Part shown: one piece after another, positions 60,486 to 64,000 of the stretch | Numbering within the stretch: the stretch's first letter is position 1 | Layout: each line of letters starts with the position of its first letter | Source: Episyrphus balteatus | Lineage: Eukaryota > Arthropoda > Insecta > Diptera > Syrphidae | Length of the DNA: 64,000 bases | Direction: 5' to 3' | Assembly: GCF_945859705.1 (NCBI RefSeq) | Contig: NC_079135.1 | Location: forward strand, 37,559,679-37,623,678 | Notes under the pieces: generated by a model | What the model was told of the DNA's origin: nothing | Database searches by the model: none | Seen by the model: the letters and a program-made list of their open reading frames with translations, nothing else | Made by a program: the position numbers and the translations under genes

Positions 60486-61485
60486 TTTTTTACTTGCGAT
60501 ATATGTAGGTACTATAGGGCAAGTTTAGGATTCGTAAAAAATATCGAACTCGAGATGACAATTTTACATGACATTACGATGATGGAGAATGGCAAAAAAG
60601 TGGGTCCGGCAATTCTGTCTGTCTGTCTGTGTGTCTGTCTCTATCTCTAGCTCCAGCCTAAACGAGTGAAGTGATTTTCTTCAAACTTGGTAGTTAGCAG
60701 TTTTTGGGGATTCCCTAGAAGGGAAATTGAAATTTTTTTTGTATGACCAAAACTAACGGTACCTGCCATATAACGGAAATAGGAAAGTTAATTTTTTTTC
60801 AAAAACGGCTTTAACGATTTTGATTAAAATGTTTGTGTGTAGTATTACACATAAGACCCAACTTTTGAAATAAAAAAAATATTTTTTGTACCGTTATTAA
60901 CGGTAGGTACCTGTCATAGAACGGTTTTTTTCGTTTCTGAATATCTCGTACAACAATAACCCGATTTCAATCAAAATTTTTATATAAAAGTGTTTAAGTA
61001 GAGGTAATATTAAAATTTTAAAAAAATTTCAAAAAACGCATATTTGGATTTTTAAAAAATATTTCAAATTTTTTTTTTTGAAAAATCAATTTTTTGAAAA
61101 CGGATCGATGAAAAATTTTGAAATTTAGTTTTTATGTGTAAATTAATTATTTCTTCAAAATGACATACCAACTTTTTTTTTGAAAAATGTTAGAAATTTT
61201 TTATATATAAAAAATTATTTTTTTTTAAAACGGCTCCAACGATTTTCGAAATTTTTTTCTAAAAAGTAATACAAGTAAAAAAATGGCATACTTAGTTTTT
61301 TTTTTAAACATCATTTAAAACGGTGTTCAATAAATTATAAAAACAGATTTAATTTTTTTACACTACCTATGAAATTTCTTGAAAATATCAAATTTTTCCT
61401 AATTTTCTTGAATAAAAAGCTTTAACATTAGAGTTACTTTGAGCATAAGAGGAAGTACGTGCGACCCCAGTCGTGCATTTTATTT
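60486..61485 (-). mobile_element. mini-me/DINE-1-like element, copy G
   Basis: Reverse orientation: TTTTTTACTTGCGATATATG at the left, GTGCGACCCCAGTCGTGCA at the right. GTCTGTCTGTCTGTGTGTCT near 60616. It closely matches copy C along its length and belongs to the same subfamily. Confidence 0.9.
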
Positions 61486-61573
61486 AATTTGGAAGTGAGA
61501 TGCAAGTTTCATTTTTTGTTTCAATCGAGCTTTAGCTAAATTCGGGTCATTACTAAGGCCAATGTCTATAAAA

Positions 61574-61651
61574 AAATAAAATTGTTATCTCGAGTTCGAT
61601 TTTTTTTACGAATCCTAAACTTGCCCTATAGTACCTATATCGCAAGTAATA
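61574..61651 (+). mobile_element. mini-me-like fragment H (3' end only)
   Basis: TTGTTATCTCGAGTTCGATTT to CCTATATCGCAAGTAA is the last ~75 bp of the C/G subfamily in plus orientation, only ~90 bp from copy G and inverted relative to it. Confidence 0.85.
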
Positions 61652-63658
61652 AAGGTACCTAAATTTTAATAATTTTTTAATTTTAATAAATTTTATTGCA
61701 TTTTAAAATTAAACAAAAAACCTAAATTCCCTAAAATTTACCTTTACCTATTTTTAACACTTAAAATAACAAACTCTGAATATTTTGAAAAAAGGACTCA
61801 TACCAATTTCAAATACAATAGCTCATTTATTGCAATCAAAATCCGTTTTTCGGCAGAGCAACAAGAATAACATATCCATATATAAAATCTTTTTAAAGAA
61901 AATTGAATGTTTTTATTTTTATAAAAGTAATTTGGCCCACTATGGTTCTGACGACCTCATTTTACATATACATCTAAATAATATAAATGTTTAAAACACC
62001 TAAATCAGTTTTTGTATTTAATCTATTTTAAACTCACCCGTGTTAACTTAATTAAAATACTAGAATTACGAGTTTTCTTTATTTGTTTTTTTTTGTTTAC
62101 ATTTTCAGGTAAAGTATTATGCGCAGATAAAAATGAAAAATGTCCCCTACAAGAACTTACCTTCCCTCTATCGATCTATCATCGCCAGTGGATTACGCAC
62201 TTGATCAGTGCCATAAATTTTCCCAAAAAAAATCAATAATTTATGTCTTTAGGTCAAACCTCCTGAGCATGTGTTACTCCATCAATAGCAGCTATACTTT
62301 CAGCCATTCGTTCCTTTCGTCCCTCGTCATTTCTTACAATGAAACACCCATGGAACACATATCTCCAACCGCGATTGCCTCCAAGATAAATCAAGCGCCC
62401 GATTACATTCGTTTAATGTCTTCATAAAACAATGACAGGTATTTTTTTTGTACATATTATATTCTTGTGTTTGTATTTAGGTCTTATATTCGTATCTTTG
62501 TGTGTGAATGGTAAGCGGTTTTCTTTACCGATTTGAACCTCTCTCTGATATCCTAATGGCTCCAGGAACCCTCAAAAGATTTTTCATTTTTATTGCTGGC
62601 CATATTTTGCCTAATAGAATTCAAGTCTTAAAATTCGAGAAGAGATTATCAAATTTGTAATCGTGAACAAAAGCCACTATGTTCACAGATCTCAAAGAGG
62701 TTGTGTTTTTTTTTTTTTGTATTTTAGGTTTTGTGTGTTGAGATCAGAATCCAGTGGATGCCGCAATCAGTTCATACTTTATGGTCAAATGAATAAATTA
62801 AATTGGTTATACAAAAACAACAAACTGTGTGTGTTGTTTCCCAATATACATAAATAATTTAAATTTTTTTTTTACATTTGGCTATAAATCAACTGCGCTT
62901 AATTCCAATGACTTTGGCCTCTATAGCCCAAAAAAAATGGATGGGAATGGGAAATGTGCGTAACTTTTAGAATTCACCTGTCTTACTACTCTGAGAAATT
63001 TATATCTATAGGTACAGGTATCCTTTCGTCAAGGATTTTTTATATCGACTTTAAATTCAGGTCCTCTGAAGAATTTAGCTAATTTATGTATTTACTTACT
63101 TTGTGTGACTTGTGTGGGACTACTTTTTAAGCTTTCCAATCAAAAGGTAGGTAGTTTCGAAACATTATTTTTCTATTTGTGTTCAAATGGAATGATGATA
63201 TCTAATTATAGTAATTATTCAATTCCATTGAATTTTTCACATTGTGAAAAATATTCTTTTTAAAATTTGAAGATTTAGGTACGTTGTGTAGTTACTGTTT
63301 GAGAAGCTAGAACTAGTAAGCTCCCGAAATTTGAAGATTTCTTAATTAATTAAAGGAGTGATTGATGAAGTTAATGACATGTTTTACTGCATTTTTTGAG
63401 TTGTATTTATTAGAAGAATGAATAAGAAAGAATAATTATGGGACCTTAAAAATCAAATGAAAAATCCTATGCAAATAACACATTCTTAAGGGTTTTTAAG
63501 ACTTGATATAAAGTTCCACGAATATAAAGCAATACAATTACTTAAAAATCATTTAACTAATCTAAAATTTAAATAAATAAGCGCTTTTCGCAAGAATAAT
63601 TATTTGTTTTCTATTTAAACGAAAGAGCTGAGCAGCGAACTTTATTATCTTTTTATTT
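61652..63658. other. Spacer or possible intron/3' region, no gene called
   Basis: Mostly AT-rich. A less biased patch at 62140-62430 has overlapping plus-strand frames but no family signature. The right end may include the 3' UTR of the candidate minus-strand exon at 63659-63721; AATAAA reads on the minus strand at 63646-63641. Confidence 0.4.
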
Positions 63659-63721
63659 TTACTCCCAGTTTTGTACCATGTTGTTTTGGGTCCTTCCTCT
63701 GCCAGCAGCCACGCCTCGTCC
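63659..63721 (-). CDS. Candidate terminal exon with Gly/Arg-rich tail (partial gene)
   Basis: On the minus strand a T-rich tract and TTCAATTCACAG form a good splice acceptor. The following 63 nt read GRGVAAGRGRTQNNMVQNWE and then TAA at 63661-63659, assuming phase 0. GC-rich sequence stops exactly at that TAA and AT-rich sequence begins, and AATAAA follows at 63646-63641. RG-rich tails are common in RNA-binding proteins, but I cannot name the gene. The other two frames are also open here, so the phase is an inference. Upstream exons would lie beyond the right edge of the window. Confidence 0.35.
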   Translation of the reverse strand, partial: GRGVAAGRGRTQNNMVQNWE

Positions 63722-64000
63722 CTGTGAATTGAAGTCCAAGGTTTAAAGGACAAGAGGTTATCAACTACAACAACTCCTAGCTTAAAAACACATTTCAGAA
63801 ATAATAATAAAAATTATACCAACAAGTGTAGGTATCTGCTTAAAATTTGAAATCCCTTAAAACAGCAATTGAAAAACATCAACACCAGCATTATACCTGC
63901 CCTTCCCTGATACCCTCTAATATGTACTTCAGTATGTGATATGATAAGTGTGTGGAAAGATATTATTCTGTTTTGCCGAATTAGCAATAAATTGCAGGCA
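63722..64000. other. Window edge, possible intron of the right-hand gene
   Basis: AT-rich sequence upstream (minus strand) of the candidate acceptor at 63722. If the exon call is right, this is intron. No independent signal. Confidence 0.3.

Overview
The window looks like an AT-rich piece of an insect nuclear genome, most likely a fly (Diptera). Three things point that way. There is a eukaryotic tRNA-Gln(CTG). There is an intron-split gene for an insect-type four-pass membrane protein whose splice sites all read cleanly. A ~1 kb dispersed repeat carries a GTCY microsatellite, like the Drosophila mini-me/DINE-1 (Helentron-derived) elements. Nothing looks bacterial, plasmid-like or phage-like. 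Most of the 64 kb is intergenic or intronic DNA filled with transposable elements (TEs) and tandem repeats.

Left part (1-6.3 kb): tRNA-Gln on the minus strand at 21-92, about 2.4 kb of AT-rich spacer, then the one confidently reconstructed protein gene. It has four coding exons on the minus strand (5724-5617, 5412-5031, 2824-2688, 2621-2532) and encodes 238 residues with four hydrophobic segments, in the style of the Drosophila Pasiflora/Fire exit family.

Middle-left (6.3-15 kb): a satellite array of ~306-bp units, broken by one mini-me-like insertion; a 14-bp/11-bp CATG minisatellite whose units match the p53-family decamer; a ~175-bp tandem repeat; and the 3' end of a LINE-type retrotransposon.

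Middle (17.9-37.7 kb): a dense set of terminal-inverted-repeat and foldback elements, many with readable target-site duplications (TSDs). These include a Harbinger-like MITE, a 1.07 kb mariner-type foldback, a 0.98 kb foldback, a hAT-like element beside a second minisatellite, a pogo-like MITE and several CACNGAAA MITEs. At 23.7-24.05 kb an 81-bp perfect-arm hairpin is flanked by an exact 13-bp direct repeat, and each arm carries a hammerhead-ribozyme-like core. I consider it the most unusual object here.

Right part (37.7-64 kb): GC-richer islands that may be regulatory or unrecognised exons, a perfect 59-copy AATGTT hexanucleotide repeat, a 504-bp foldback with a 114-bp perfect palindrome nested in another mini-me-like copy, four more mini-me-like copies (one a fragment), a frameshifted LINE relic, and at the far right a candidate terminal coding exon (Gly/Arg-rich tail) of a minus-strand gene that continues beyond the window.

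Except for the tetraspan gene, almost every long open reading frame here is a by-product of simple or tandem repeats.
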